From assembly GCA_947470805.1 (NCBI GenBank), contig CANIVU010000013.1, forward strand, positions 1-64,000: a stretch of DNA of 64,000 nucleotides, in the 5' to 3' direction. The position numbers and the translations under genes are program-made. This document shows, in pieces, positions 28,969 through 36,061 of the stretch (position 1 is its first letter; every line of letters begins with the position of its first letter). The stretch is from Acidobacteriota bacterium. Lineage in GTDB: Bacteria; Acidobacteriota; Terriglobia; Bryobacterales; Bryobacteraceae. The notes beneath the pieces are model-generated. The model was not told the origin of the DNA. It did no database searches and saw only the letters and a program-made list of their open reading frames with translations.

Positions 28969-30603
28969 CTAGTGCCCGAGATTGCCGGTTTTGGCGTGTG
29001 TGGCCATCTTCTCGGCGGCGCGGAAGGCGAGGGCCTGGATGGTGGCGGTGGGTTGCTGGCGTCCGGAGGTGACGAGGCTGCTGCCATCGACGAGGAAGAG
29101 ATTGGGCACGTCGTGGGTTTGATTGTCACGATTGACCACGGAGCGTCGTTTGTCGTTGCCCATGCGGGCGGTGCCCATGATGTGAACGGTGAAGGCGACG
29201 GGGTCGACGGGGAAGCGCCAGACCTTGGTGGCGCCGGCGGCTTCGAGGATTTCCACCTGACGATCGAGGAGCCAGCGCATGGTGGCGAGGTCGTCGGGCG
29301 GGCTGTCGTAGGTCATGCGGAGGGCGGGCAGGCCCCAGGCGTCCTTGACGGTGGGGTCGAGATCGAAGCCATGTTTTTCGTAGGGCAACGCGGTGCTGTG
29401 GCTGAGCACCATCATGCTACGGGTGAAGGCGTTGGCGAGGAAGCTACGAAAGCCGTTGCCGTAGCGGGGGACGTCTTTGGGAAGGCCTTCGAGGGCGAAG
29501 GAGATGGGGTAGAAATCGAAGCGGGCATCGAGGCCGCCTCCGCCCCAGAAGCCGCGTTTATTGGGGTCGGCGTCGTAGTAGTCCCAGAGGGCGCGGGTGA
29601 CTTGGATGCCCTTGAACTCGTTGAGCTGTTCGGGGAAGAGGCCCATGGCAGCGCCGCCGTTGTCGACCATGAGATTGCGGCCGACCTGGCCGGAGGAGTT
29701 GGCGAGGCCGTCGGGGAATTGGGCGGATTTGGAGAGGAGCAGGAGGCGCGGGGTTTCGGCGCCGTTGGCACAGACGACGACGGCTTTGGCGCGCTGGCGG
29801 TGTTCCTTGCCGCGCGCGTCGAAGTAGATAACGCCGGTTGCGCGGCCGGCCTTGTTGGTTTCGATTTTGCGGACGTAGCAGCGGGTGCGGAGCTGGCAGC
29901 GGCCGGTTTTGAGGGCGGCCGGGATCATGGCGGCGAGGGTCGAGGATTTGGCGCGGACCTCGCAGCCGAAGCGTTCGCAGAGGCCGCAGTGGGTGCAGGC
30001 CTGCCGGCCCTTATAGGGTTTGGACAGAATCGCCACGGGGGCTGGAAAGGGGTGGAGGCCGAGCTTTTTCGCGCCGCGTTCAAAGAGCACGCCGGAGGAT
30101 TTCACAGGCATGGGCGGGAGCGGGTAGGGGCCGGAGCGGGGGGCTTCGAAGGGGTTCGAGCCGGCGAGGCCGGAGATGCCGAGCTCGCGCTCTGCCAGGG
30201 CGTAGTAGGGTTCCAACTCGGCGTAGGTGATGGGCCAATCTTCGAGAGAGGAACCGGCAACGGCGCCCCAGCGGGATTTCTCGCGGAAGTCGTTTTCGGT
30301 GAAGCGCCAGTAGTTGCCGGTGAAGTGGACGGTGCCGCCGCCGACCTGCATGCCGTAGCCGACAGCGGGTTGAACTTTGGCCGTTTCGCTCGAATTGCGG
30401 CGGTAGGTATTGGGCTGGCGGGTGTGATTGTTGGTGAGGTAGAAACGGTGGACGAACTGGAGTTCGTCGTGGGTGAAGTCCTTTTCGGTGAGGTGCGGGC
30501 CTTGCTCGAAGATGACGACGGAGAAGCCGGCTTCGGCGAGTTGTTTGGCGACGACGGCGCCGGCGGCGCCGGAGCCGACGATGAGGAAGTCCGGATCGCT
30601 CAT
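28969..30603 (-). CDS. GMC-family oxidoreductase, gluconate/glucose dehydrogenase large-subunit-like
   Basis: 544 residues. FAD-binding GxGxxG (DFLIVGSGAAGAVVAKQLAE) lies at the N-terminus, with the GMC blocks GYGMQVGGGTVHFTGNYWR and the C-terminal HIMGTARMGND and SLVTSGRQQPTATIQALA. A cysteine cluster CTHCGLCERFGC (about 198-209) matches the position where FAD-glucose dehydrogenases hold an iron-sulfur cluster. There is no signal peptide; in the gluconate-dehydrogenase group the large subunit is carried out by the Tat-exported small subunit, which is encoded directly upstream and overlaps by ATGA. No cytochrome c subunit gene is adjacent. Confidence 0.9.
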   Translation of the reverse strand: MSDPDFLIVGSGAAGAVVAKQLAEAGFSVVIFEQGPHLTEKDFTHDELQFVHRFYLTNNHTRQPNTYRRNSSETAKVQPAVGYGMQVGGGTVHFTGNYWRFTENDFREKSRWGAVAGSSLEDWPITYAELEPYYALAERELGISGLAGSNPFEAPRSGPYPLPPMPVKSSGVLFERGAKKLGLHPFPAPVAILSKPYKGRQACTHCGLCERFGCEVRAKSSTLAAMIPAALKTGRCQLRTRCYVRKIETNKAGRATGVIYFDARGKEHRQRAKAVVVCANGAETPRLLLLSKSAQFPDGLANSSGQVGRNLMVDNGGAAMGLFPEQLNEFKGIQVTRALWDYYDADPNKRGFWGGGGLDARFDFYPISFALEGLPKDVPRYGNGFRSFLANAFTRSMMVLSHSTALPYEKHGFDLDPTVKDAWGLPALRMTYDSPPDDLATMRWLLDRQVEILEAAGATKVWRFPVDPVAFTVHIMGTARMGNDKRRSVVNRDNQTHDVPNLFLVDGSSLVTSGRQQPTATIQALAFRAAEKMATHAKTGNLGH

Positions 30604-31058
30604 TTGGAGCCTTCCGCGTCGTAGTGGCCGAAGGGGGGCGTGAAGCCCATTTTGTTTTCGAAGCCGATGAGGCGCCAGCCGGCTTCATCGATGTTGCCGC
30701 CGTATCTTGGATCGCTGAGGAAGCCCATGATGGTGTGGGTTCTGATTGTTTCGAAGAAGGGGTCGCCTTCTTTGGGATTTTGTTTGGTGGCGAGGCCGGT
30801 GCGGTAGATGGCGCGGTCTGTTTCGGGGGCGGTGGTCAAGAGCGCGTCGATGAAGTAGACGACGCCGGCTTCGCGGGCGCCGGGGCCTTCGTCGGAGGGG
30901 ATGATGATGGAAGCCATGTCGGCGATGCGATCGGCTTCGGGTTGGGTGAAGAATTTGAGTTTGCGTTGGCCGGGGGGGAGGGCCATTTGTTCATGGGCGT
31001 GCTGGGCCGCGGCGGGGGCGGCGAGCATCCACAGTTGCATCCACTCTCGGCGCTGCAT
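30600..31058 (-). CDS. Gluconate 2-dehydrogenase subunit 3-like, Tat-exported small subunit
   Basis: About 152 residues from the ATG at 31058, giving MQRREWMQLWMLAAPAAAQ, a twin-arginine leader; the ATG at 31091 would add eleven residues that overlap the upstream pseudogene. The family block FFTQPEADRIADMASIIIPS, GAREAGVVYFIDALL, then MGFLSDPRYGGN, is typical of the small subunit of membrane gluconate and glucose dehydrogenases. It is needed for export and folding of the GMC subunit. Stop and next start overlap by four bases. Confidence 0.88.
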   Translation of the reverse strand: MQRREWMQLWMLAAPAAAQHAHEQMALPPGQRKLKFFTQPEADRIADMASIIIPSDEGPGAREAGVVYFIDALLTTAPETDRAIYRTGLATKQNPKEGDPFFETIRTHTIMGFLSDPRYGGNIDEAGWRLIGFENKMGFTPPFGHYDAEGSK

Positions 31059-31062
31059 GGGT

Positions 31063-31415
31063 TTATTCACGGTAGCAGAGGTGTGGCTCAACGACGAAGT
31101 GTTTGCGGGGCGGTGGGGTTGGAAGAGTCGCCAGTTTTCGCCGGTGGAGGCGAGAACTTTGCGCAGTCTTGGGTTTTTAAGACCTATTCGAGAACCTGAT
31201 GTTGGAGGCTGCCGTTGGGCTTGGCATCGCCGATCGCAGGTTCATAGTGGTCGTGGAAGCCGGTGAGGATTTTGCCCTTTGCTTCCAAGCGCCACGGACA
31301 TTGGATGTGAAGCGCGAAGGCGCCGACAATGGTTCCTTTGGATTTGCGCAGCGGGCCGAAGTGGAGGTTCCGCATGTTCCCGGCATGACAGAGGCGTGTC
31401 AGTTCCAGGCCGATT
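31063..31415 (-). pseudogene. Decayed gene of a conserved hypothetical family (ALHIQCPWR family)
   Basis: Three successive minus-strand frames carry ordered blocks of one family. Frame 1 (31184-31414): IGLELTRLCHAGNM, then FGPLRK, GAFALHIQCPWRLE and ILTGFHDHYEP, ending at a stop. Frame 2 (about 31105-31192): LRKVLASTGENWRLFQP. Frame 3 (31063 to about 31100): RKHFVVEPH. I recall proteins of about 150 residues with the order ALHxQCPWRL, then E-x-WRLF-P, then HFVV. There is no start codon before frame 1, which begins directly after the Uma2 stop. At least two frameshifts and an internal deletion are needed, so it is dead. Confidence 0.6.
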
Positions 31416-31418
31416 CAG

Positions 31419-32012
31419 CTATTGGGCGGCAGGGACGAGATCTGTGAGGCGGATCACGGCGCCGGGCGCGGCGAGCGGGGAGAGGGCTTCGCTGGCAGAG
31501 TAGGCGGCAATGGATTGATAGCCGGCGGGGGCGGGGGCGCGGTGGACGACGATGCGGTTTTGTTCGATGTCGAGGACCCAGTATTCGGGAATGCCGGCGG
31601 CGGCATAGCGGGCAGCTTTGGGGCCGAGGTCGTATTCGCGCGTGGAGACGGAGACTTCGACGAGGAGGCGGATGTCGGCGGGAGTAGGGTTATCGGTTTG
31701 GATGGACAGTGCCGGTTTATTGAGCACGATGGCATCGGGCTCCGGTTCGTTCAGGGAGTCGAGGCGCACCGAGACTTCTTTGTCCACAAAGTCATCGCCG
31801 AACATAGCAACCAGCCACTTTGCCAGTAGGCGCAAAACATTGGAGTGCAGTCTCGATTTCCCCGTTTTGCTGACGAGCTCCCCGTCGATCAGTTCATAGC
31901 GCTCGAGATCCAGCAATCCGGCGGCGGCGAGTACCCGGCAGTCCTCACGCGTGTATTTCCGCCGGTACTCGGGCGGAACATGCGCGGGGTAGGATTCCAC
32001 TACGGCAGGCAT
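31419..32012 (-). CDS. Uma2/DUF820-family putative restriction-endonuclease-fold protein
   Basis: 197 residues, normal length. Family landmarks: YTREDCRVLAAAGLLDLERYE, then YELIDGELV, SVRLDSLNEPEPDAIVLN (acidic active-site residue), LLVEVSVSTREYDLGPKAARYA with the E-V-S and later lysine, and AAGIPEYWVLDIEQNRI. These PD-(D/E)xK-fold proteins are abundant in cyanobacteria and acidobacteria; their nuclease role is mostly predicted. It looks intact and is followed at once by the pseudogene. Confidence 0.9.
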   Translation of the reverse strand: MPAVVESYPAHVPPEYRRKYTREDCRVLAAAGLLDLERYELIDGELVSKTGKSRLHSNVLRLLAKWLVAMFGDDFVDKEVSVRLDSLNEPEPDAIVLNKPALSIQTDNPTPADIRLLVEVSVSTREYDLGPKAARYAAAGIPEYWVLDIEQNRIVVHRAPAPAGYQSIAAYSASEALSPLAAPGAVIRLTDLVPAAQ

Positions 32013-32035
32013 AACTCAATTCTTATCATACGCGC

Positions 32036-32060
32036 GGGGCGCACCTGGCAGGTGCGCCCC
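32036..32060. terminator. Perfect 11-bp GC-rich palindrome between the astacin and Uma2 genes
   Basis: GGGGCGCACCT (32036-32046) pairs with AGGTGCGCCCC (32050-32060) around a three-base loop. It lies 13 bp downstream of the astacin stop and 24 bp upstream of the Uma2 start on the minus strand. No T-run follows, so it may be a factor-dependent or weak terminator, or a dispersed palindromic element. Confidence 0.55.
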
Positions 32061-32072
32061 GGTTTAGTAGGA

Positions 32073-33530
32073 TTAGAGCCCGAGGCGGTTCTGAACGATG
32101 GTCGTCGTCTTGCCGTTGATGGTGATGTTGGCTTGCCGTTTGTAGAGGATGAGGTTGGACTGCACCTTCACCTGTATAGTGGCCGGGCCGGTGCCGCTGG
32201 TTTTGCTGAGAGACATCCAGGTGGCCGATTCGGTGGCGGTCCAGGAGCAGTACGGGGGCAGGACGATATCGAGCGAGATGGTCTCGGCAATACCATCGAG
32301 GACGGAGCCGCCGGGGGCTACGAACCAGGCGTTGCAGACGATGTTCCGGACGCTGGCGATGTCACCGGCGGAGGCGTTCTGGGACTTGCCCATGGTGACG
32401 CCGGCGGGCATGGCTTTCAGGGGCTCGATGGTGGGCTTACCGTTACTGGAGAACGCGTAGGCGCTGTAATGCATGATGGAGCCGTAGTCGTAGGCGCCAT
32501 AGTTTTTACCGGAAGCGATACCCACCATCTCGAAGTTGGAGACCTTGTCGGTCTTGATGTTGTCGAAATTGATTTTCACGTACTCATCGCGGTCCTGGCG
32601 CATCTGCTCGTGCCAGAGGCCGATGGCGTGGCCGATTTCATGACGGATGGCCACTTCGCCGCAGGAGGGATCGAGTTCGACATACTGATTGCCTCCGGCG
32701 CGGCCGACGACGGTCTGGCAGACTCCGTTAGCCTTTTGGAAGGTGACGTAATCGGTCTCCGTCGTGCGCGGAACGAGGATCCCGGGGAAGAGGGAGTTCC
32801 AATACTTAATGGCGTTGATGGTCGGGTAATTGCTCCAGTCCTCGTAGCCGAGTACACCGATGACGTAGGGGATCCGGAATTTTGACCAGGCGCGGGAGGC
32901 GCCGACGATCTGCATGGATTCACGGTTAGCGTTCTTGCCGGAGGCGGGAGCGTCTTCGGGGAGGACGATATCGCCCTGGAGGACAGTCGTGCCGTTGTGG
33001 CGGGAGGCACGAACCAGATTGTCCTCCACCATCGCGATGACCTCTTCGCCTACGGGAGCACCGGGCGTGGGAGTGAACGTGCGGAGGAACTTCATGGGCG
33101 CGGCTTCGAGCTCTTCGGCGGTCTGGCAGCGGACAGTATCGAGAATGAAGGGGAAATCCGCCGTGGGCCGACCGGCGACGGTGATAGCGAAGGAGTCGCC
33201 GGGGAGCCACTGGGAGACGAAATCGGGCCGGTTGACGGGGCCGTGGCCGAGGTAGGGACCGTGGGCGGTTTCACCGGCGGCGTGGAGATACATCGCCTCG
33301 TCTTTGGCAAGGCCGAGGTAGGCGAACTGGAGCTGGCAGGCCGCGGCGCCGGGGACGTGCACGGTCATGCGGACGACGGATTGGCCGTTGGCGTAGGGCC
33401 GCCAGTTGGGTTCGGCGGGCATGGCAACCGAGTATTGGCCGGGGCTGTCTTCCACCGGAGTAAGGACCGCCTGCTGGGCTACGACGGGAAGTGCGAGGAC
33501 AAAAAGTATAGGTAAATATTGGGATTTCAT
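32073..33530 (-). CDS. Secreted astacin-family (M12A) metalloprotease with C-terminal BACON-like domain
   Basis: 485 residues. Signal peptide MKSQYLPILFVLALPVVAQ, a ~165-residue propeptide or N-terminal domain, then the catalytic domain (about 185-400). It has the astacin zinc motif HEIGHAIGLWHE (HExxHxxGxxHE, about residue 296) followed by QMRQDRDEY, and the Met-turn SIMHYSAYAFS with the tyrosine zinc ligand. The last ~80 residues form a BACON-like module (SATWMSLSKTSGTGPATI, RQANITINGK) like those in the 6.5-12.3 kb giant protein. It should be an extracellular endopeptidase tethered by its accessory domain. Confidence 0.9.
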   Translation of the reverse strand: MKSQYLPILFVLALPVVAQQAVLTPVEDSPGQYSVAMPAEPNWRPYANGQSVVRMTVHVPGAAACQLQFAYLGLAKDEAMYLHAAGETAHGPYLGHGPVNRPDFVSQWLPGDSFAITVAGRPTADFPFILDTVRCQTAEELEAAPMKFLRTFTPTPGAPVGEEVIAMVEDNLVRASRHNGTTVLQGDIVLPEDAPASGKNANRESMQIVGASRAWSKFRIPYVIGVLGYEDWSNYPTINAIKYWNSLFPGILVPRTTETDYVTFQKANGVCQTVVGRAGGNQYVELDPSCGEVAIRHEIGHAIGLWHEQMRQDRDEYVKINFDNIKTDKVSNFEMVGIASGKNYGAYDYGSIMHYSAYAFSSNGKPTIEPLKAMPAGVTMGKSQNASAGDIASVRNIVCNAWFVAPGGSVLDGIAETISLDIVLPPYCSWTATESATWMSLSKTSGTGPATIQVKVQSNLILYKRQANITINGKTTTIVQNRLGL

Positions 33531-33533
33531 AGT

Positions 33534-33571
33534 GAACCGTCTCTCACTGGTCCTAGCGCGAGAGACGGTTC
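33534..33571. promoter_or_regulatory. Perfect 12-bp hairpin ending three bases before the astacin start codon
   Basis: GAACCGTCTCTC (33534-33545) pairs with GAGAGACGGTTC (33560-33571) around a 14-base loop and fills the 55-bp gap between the M23 stop and the astacin ATG. On the minus-strand mRNA it covers the place where a ribosome site would be. It may end the upstream operon, or control translation of the protease. There is no T-run after it in the minus direction. Confidence 0.55.
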
Positions 33572-33585
33572 AAAGTTCTCAACCG

Positions 33586-34944
33586 TTATTGATCGAGTGC
33601 GGCCAGGAGCTTTTCCATCCAGCTGGCGTAGGTCCATTCGACGGGGTCGACGAAGGCGGAGCCGAGCATGAGGCCGAGATGCAGGTGATCGCCGCCGGCG
33701 AGACCGGACATGCCGGACTTGCCAATCTCCTGCCCCTTCTTCACGGTGTCGCCGACCTTCACGGAGAGGTCGCTCATGTGCCCGTAGACGGTGAGGACGG
33801 AGAGACCGTGATCGATGACGACACAGTTACCGTATATGCCGAGGCGGCCGGCGTGGACGACCTTGCCGCTGTTGCCGGCGGGGACGGGCGCGTTCTTCGT
33901 CGACGCCATATCGATGCCGAGGTGCCATTCCCGATTGAGCGATTTGCCGGCGTAGCGGTAGGTGCGGTGGTCGGCGAAGAGCGCTTCGGCTTTGCCGCGG
34001 GGGAGCATGACGAAGGGGCCATCCCAGAGGCGGGCGGGTTCGCTTTTGGCGGCGAGGGCGGCGAGGGTGGCATCGTTGGCGCGGCGCATGACCGAGTTGA
34101 GTTTTGCGAACCGTTCCGCGGCTTCGCCCTGGGCACCGGCGTCGAGTTCGTCGAGCACTTTGTTCATGAGCTTGTCGCCGAGTTCGAGGGTGCGATCGCG
34201 GAATTTGACGGCGGTGACTTTGACAGGAAAGGGCGCGGTAGCTTCGTCGCCGATGGCGTTGCGGGCGTAGAGGAGCGGGACCGTTTCGTCGTCGACTTCC
34301 GGGGGGATGGAGAAGAACGCCAAACGGCGTTCGGGCTTGGACTTTGCGGGCCAACTGGGGAAGGTGAATTTGCCGACACGGACGCCGGCGGCGCTCCAGC
34401 CGCCGCCAACGGTGAACTGCACGAGACCGGTGCCGCCGCGGCGGAGGAAGACGGGAGAGGCGTCGGCGGTGACGGTGGGCTTTTCCAGAACAACGGGGAG
34501 TTCGTGGGAGATTTGGGCCGTTTGACCGCGAAGGTCGTTGGATTGGACTTCGACGACGACGGTGGCTTTGCCGGGGGCCAGGCCGGTTTTGGGTATGTTG
34601 AACGCGGCTTCGCCGGGGGCGGCGGCGGGTGGCCGGAAGGCGAAGCGGACGGCGGGTTCGACCTTCTCAAACGCCACGTTGCGGGCGCCGTTTTGTTCGA
34701 CGTAGACGGTGACGCGGCGGGCGCCGTGGGGGTTGGTCCAACGGATCTTCAACGGCGTGGAGGGGCCGAGTGCGCGGGGGAATCCGCCCGCCACTTCGAC
34801 GGCTGGCACCGTCGATTTGAACCACAAGTACCCGCCCGCGCCGACGGCGGCGAGGAGTATCAAAATCGGGACAGCGCCCAGAAGCGAACGACCTGAACCG
34901 CCGAAGTAACTCGGCTCACGCAACCCATATTCCGGCATTTTCAT
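33586..34944 (-). CDS. M23-family (LytM-like) peptidase, membrane-anchored
   Basis: 452 residues from the ATG at 34944, which overlaps the permease stop by ATGA. A short cytoplasmic tail and one TM helix (LLGAVPILILLAAVGAGGYL, about 17-37) are followed by Ig-like strand-rich domains (about 45-210), a spacer and the M23 domain. The zinc motif HLGIDMAS (H-x3-D, about 338), YGHMSDLSVKVGDTV and the HLHLGL motif (about 419) are complete, so it should be active on peptidoglycan cross-links. Its place at the end of a polysaccharide-export operon suggests a wall-remodelling role. Confidence 0.88.
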   Translation of the reverse strand: MKMPEYGLREPSYFGGSGRSLLGAVPILILLAAVGAGGYLWFKSTVPAVEVAGGFPRALGPSTPLKIRWTNPHGARRVTVYVEQNGARNVAFEKVEPAVRFAFRPPAAAPGEAAFNIPKTGLAPGKATVVVEVQSNDLRGQTAQISHELPVVLEKPTVTADASPVFLRRGGTGLVQFTVGGGWSAAGVRVGKFTFPSWPAKSKPERRLAFFSIPPEVDDETVPLLYARNAIGDEATAPFPVKVTAVKFRDRTLELGDKLMNKVLDELDAGAQGEAAERFAKLNSVMRRANDATLAALAAKSEPARLWDGPFVMLPRGKAEALFADHRTYRYAGKSLNREWHLGIDMASTKNAPVPAGNSGKVVHAGRLGIYGNCVVIDHGLSVLTVYGHMSDLSVKVGDTVKKGQEIGKSGMSGLAGGDHLHLGLMLGSAFVDPVEWTYASWMEKLLAALDQ

Positions 34945-36059
34945 AACACGTCCGGAAAGCTGGGGCGCAGCTTCCGGAACACTCCATATCCGAGGTAGAA
35001 AATTACAAGGCTCATGACGGCCAACTGGACCATGACGGGCCAATCGGGCGGTTTTTCCGAGATGAACAGCAGGCGATATTCGCCAACGAGTTTAAAGATG
35101 GGGCTCTTCTGCAGGATGGCGGTGGCGGCGGCGGGAAGCTTTTCGGTGGGGTAGCAGATGGGGGTGAGGAAGAAGATGAGAGTGAGCAAAAACCCGTTGA
35201 CCTGGCCGAGGTCGCGGGCGAAGAGTCCGACGGCGGCCCAGGCCCAGCAGAGGCCGAGGGTGAGCAGGAGTTGCGGGGCGAGAAGGACAGGAATCCAGAG
35301 TGCTTCCGGCGGGATGCGCTCGCGCGTGGCCATGAGAAAAAAGAGATAGACGATGAGGGCAAGAGCGCTGGAGACGATGCCGGAAAAGACGAGATTGACG
35401 GGCAGAATTTCGACCGGGAAGACGAGTTTCTTGACGAAGTTGCGGTGTTCGAGGATGACGTTGGGAGCGCGGCCCATGGCTTCGGAGAAGGCCAACCACG
35501 GGAGCATGCCGCAGAGAAAAAAGAGTACGTAGGTGGAGGAGTCGGACTTGTTATCGAAGCGGGTTTGGAGGACCACGCCGAAGACGAACCAGTAGGCGAG
35601 CATGAGCAGGAGCGGTTGGGCGAGGCTCCAGAAACGATCGCCGAAGGAGCCTTTGTAGCGGCCCTCGAGATCGCGCTGGACCATGGCCACGATGAGGCTG
35701 CGATTGCGCCAGAGGACCAGCCAGGGTTCGACGGCGAAGTTCACTAGACGGCCAGGGAGGCCGAGCCAGCGAAGCGCCTGGATGGTAGTACGGCGATCCT
35801 TGGTGATGGACTGGGCGCCGTGTCGGACAGCCACATCGACAACGCGCATGCTGGCACCGCGGGAGTAGGCCCAGCCACGTTCGGCGCTGACGGTGGAGAC
35901 GAGTACGCGGTAGTCGCCATCGTCGGTGGGGATGGGGACTTCCGATTCGACGGCTTCGGTGACCCACGGGCCTTCTTCGATAAGCGCACCAGTGCGGGCG
36001 TCGAGGAGTTGCCAGCCCGCGGCTTCGTCGCGCACGGGTTCGAGCGAGACGCGGAGCAT
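34941..36059 (-). CDS. Polysaccharide ABC-transporter permease (Wzm/TagG-like) with extra N-terminal domain
   Basis: 372 residues, about 100 longer than ordinary Wzm. Residues 1-80 are a strand-rich soluble domain (WQLLDARTGALIEEGPWVTE, DDGDYRVLVSTVS) resembling an Ig-like or Wzt-C-like sugar-binding module. The ABC-2 permease part begins near 100 (LIVAMVQRDLEGRYKGSFGD, then WSLAQPLLLMLAYWFVF) and has about six TM helices with TPICYPTEKLPA. It should export lipid-linked polysaccharide, but no ATPase (Wzt) gene lies in the operon. It is two bases after the GT-methyltransferase gene and overlaps the M23 gene. Confidence 0.85.
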   Translation of the reverse strand: MLRVSLEPVRDEAAGWQLLDARTGALIEEGPWVTEAVESEVPIPTDDGDYRVLVSTVSAERGWAYSRGASMRVVDVAVRHGAQSITKDRRTTIQALRWLGLPGRLVNFAVEPWLVLWRNRSLIVAMVQRDLEGRYKGSFGDRFWSLAQPLLLMLAYWFVFGVVLQTRFDNKSDSSTYVLFFLCGMLPWLAFSEAMGRAPNVILEHRNFVKKLVFPVEILPVNLVFSGIVSSALALIVYLFFLMATRERIPPEALWIPVLLAPQLLLTLGLCWAWAAVGLFARDLGQVNGFLLTLIFFLTPICYPTEKLPAAATAILQKSPIFKLVGEYRLLFISEKPPDWPVMVQLAVMSLVIFYLGYGVFRKLRPSFPDVL

Positions 36060-36061
36060 GG

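Noticed and set aside
24416-30624. Long plus-strand frames opposite the redox operon
   Set aside because: Gly/Val/Ala-rich antisense shadows; the minus strand carries recognisable families throughout.
31184-31375. Intact 63-residue gene
   Set aside because: Family similarity extends upstream of its ATG and continues downstream in other frames, so it is part of a pseudogene.
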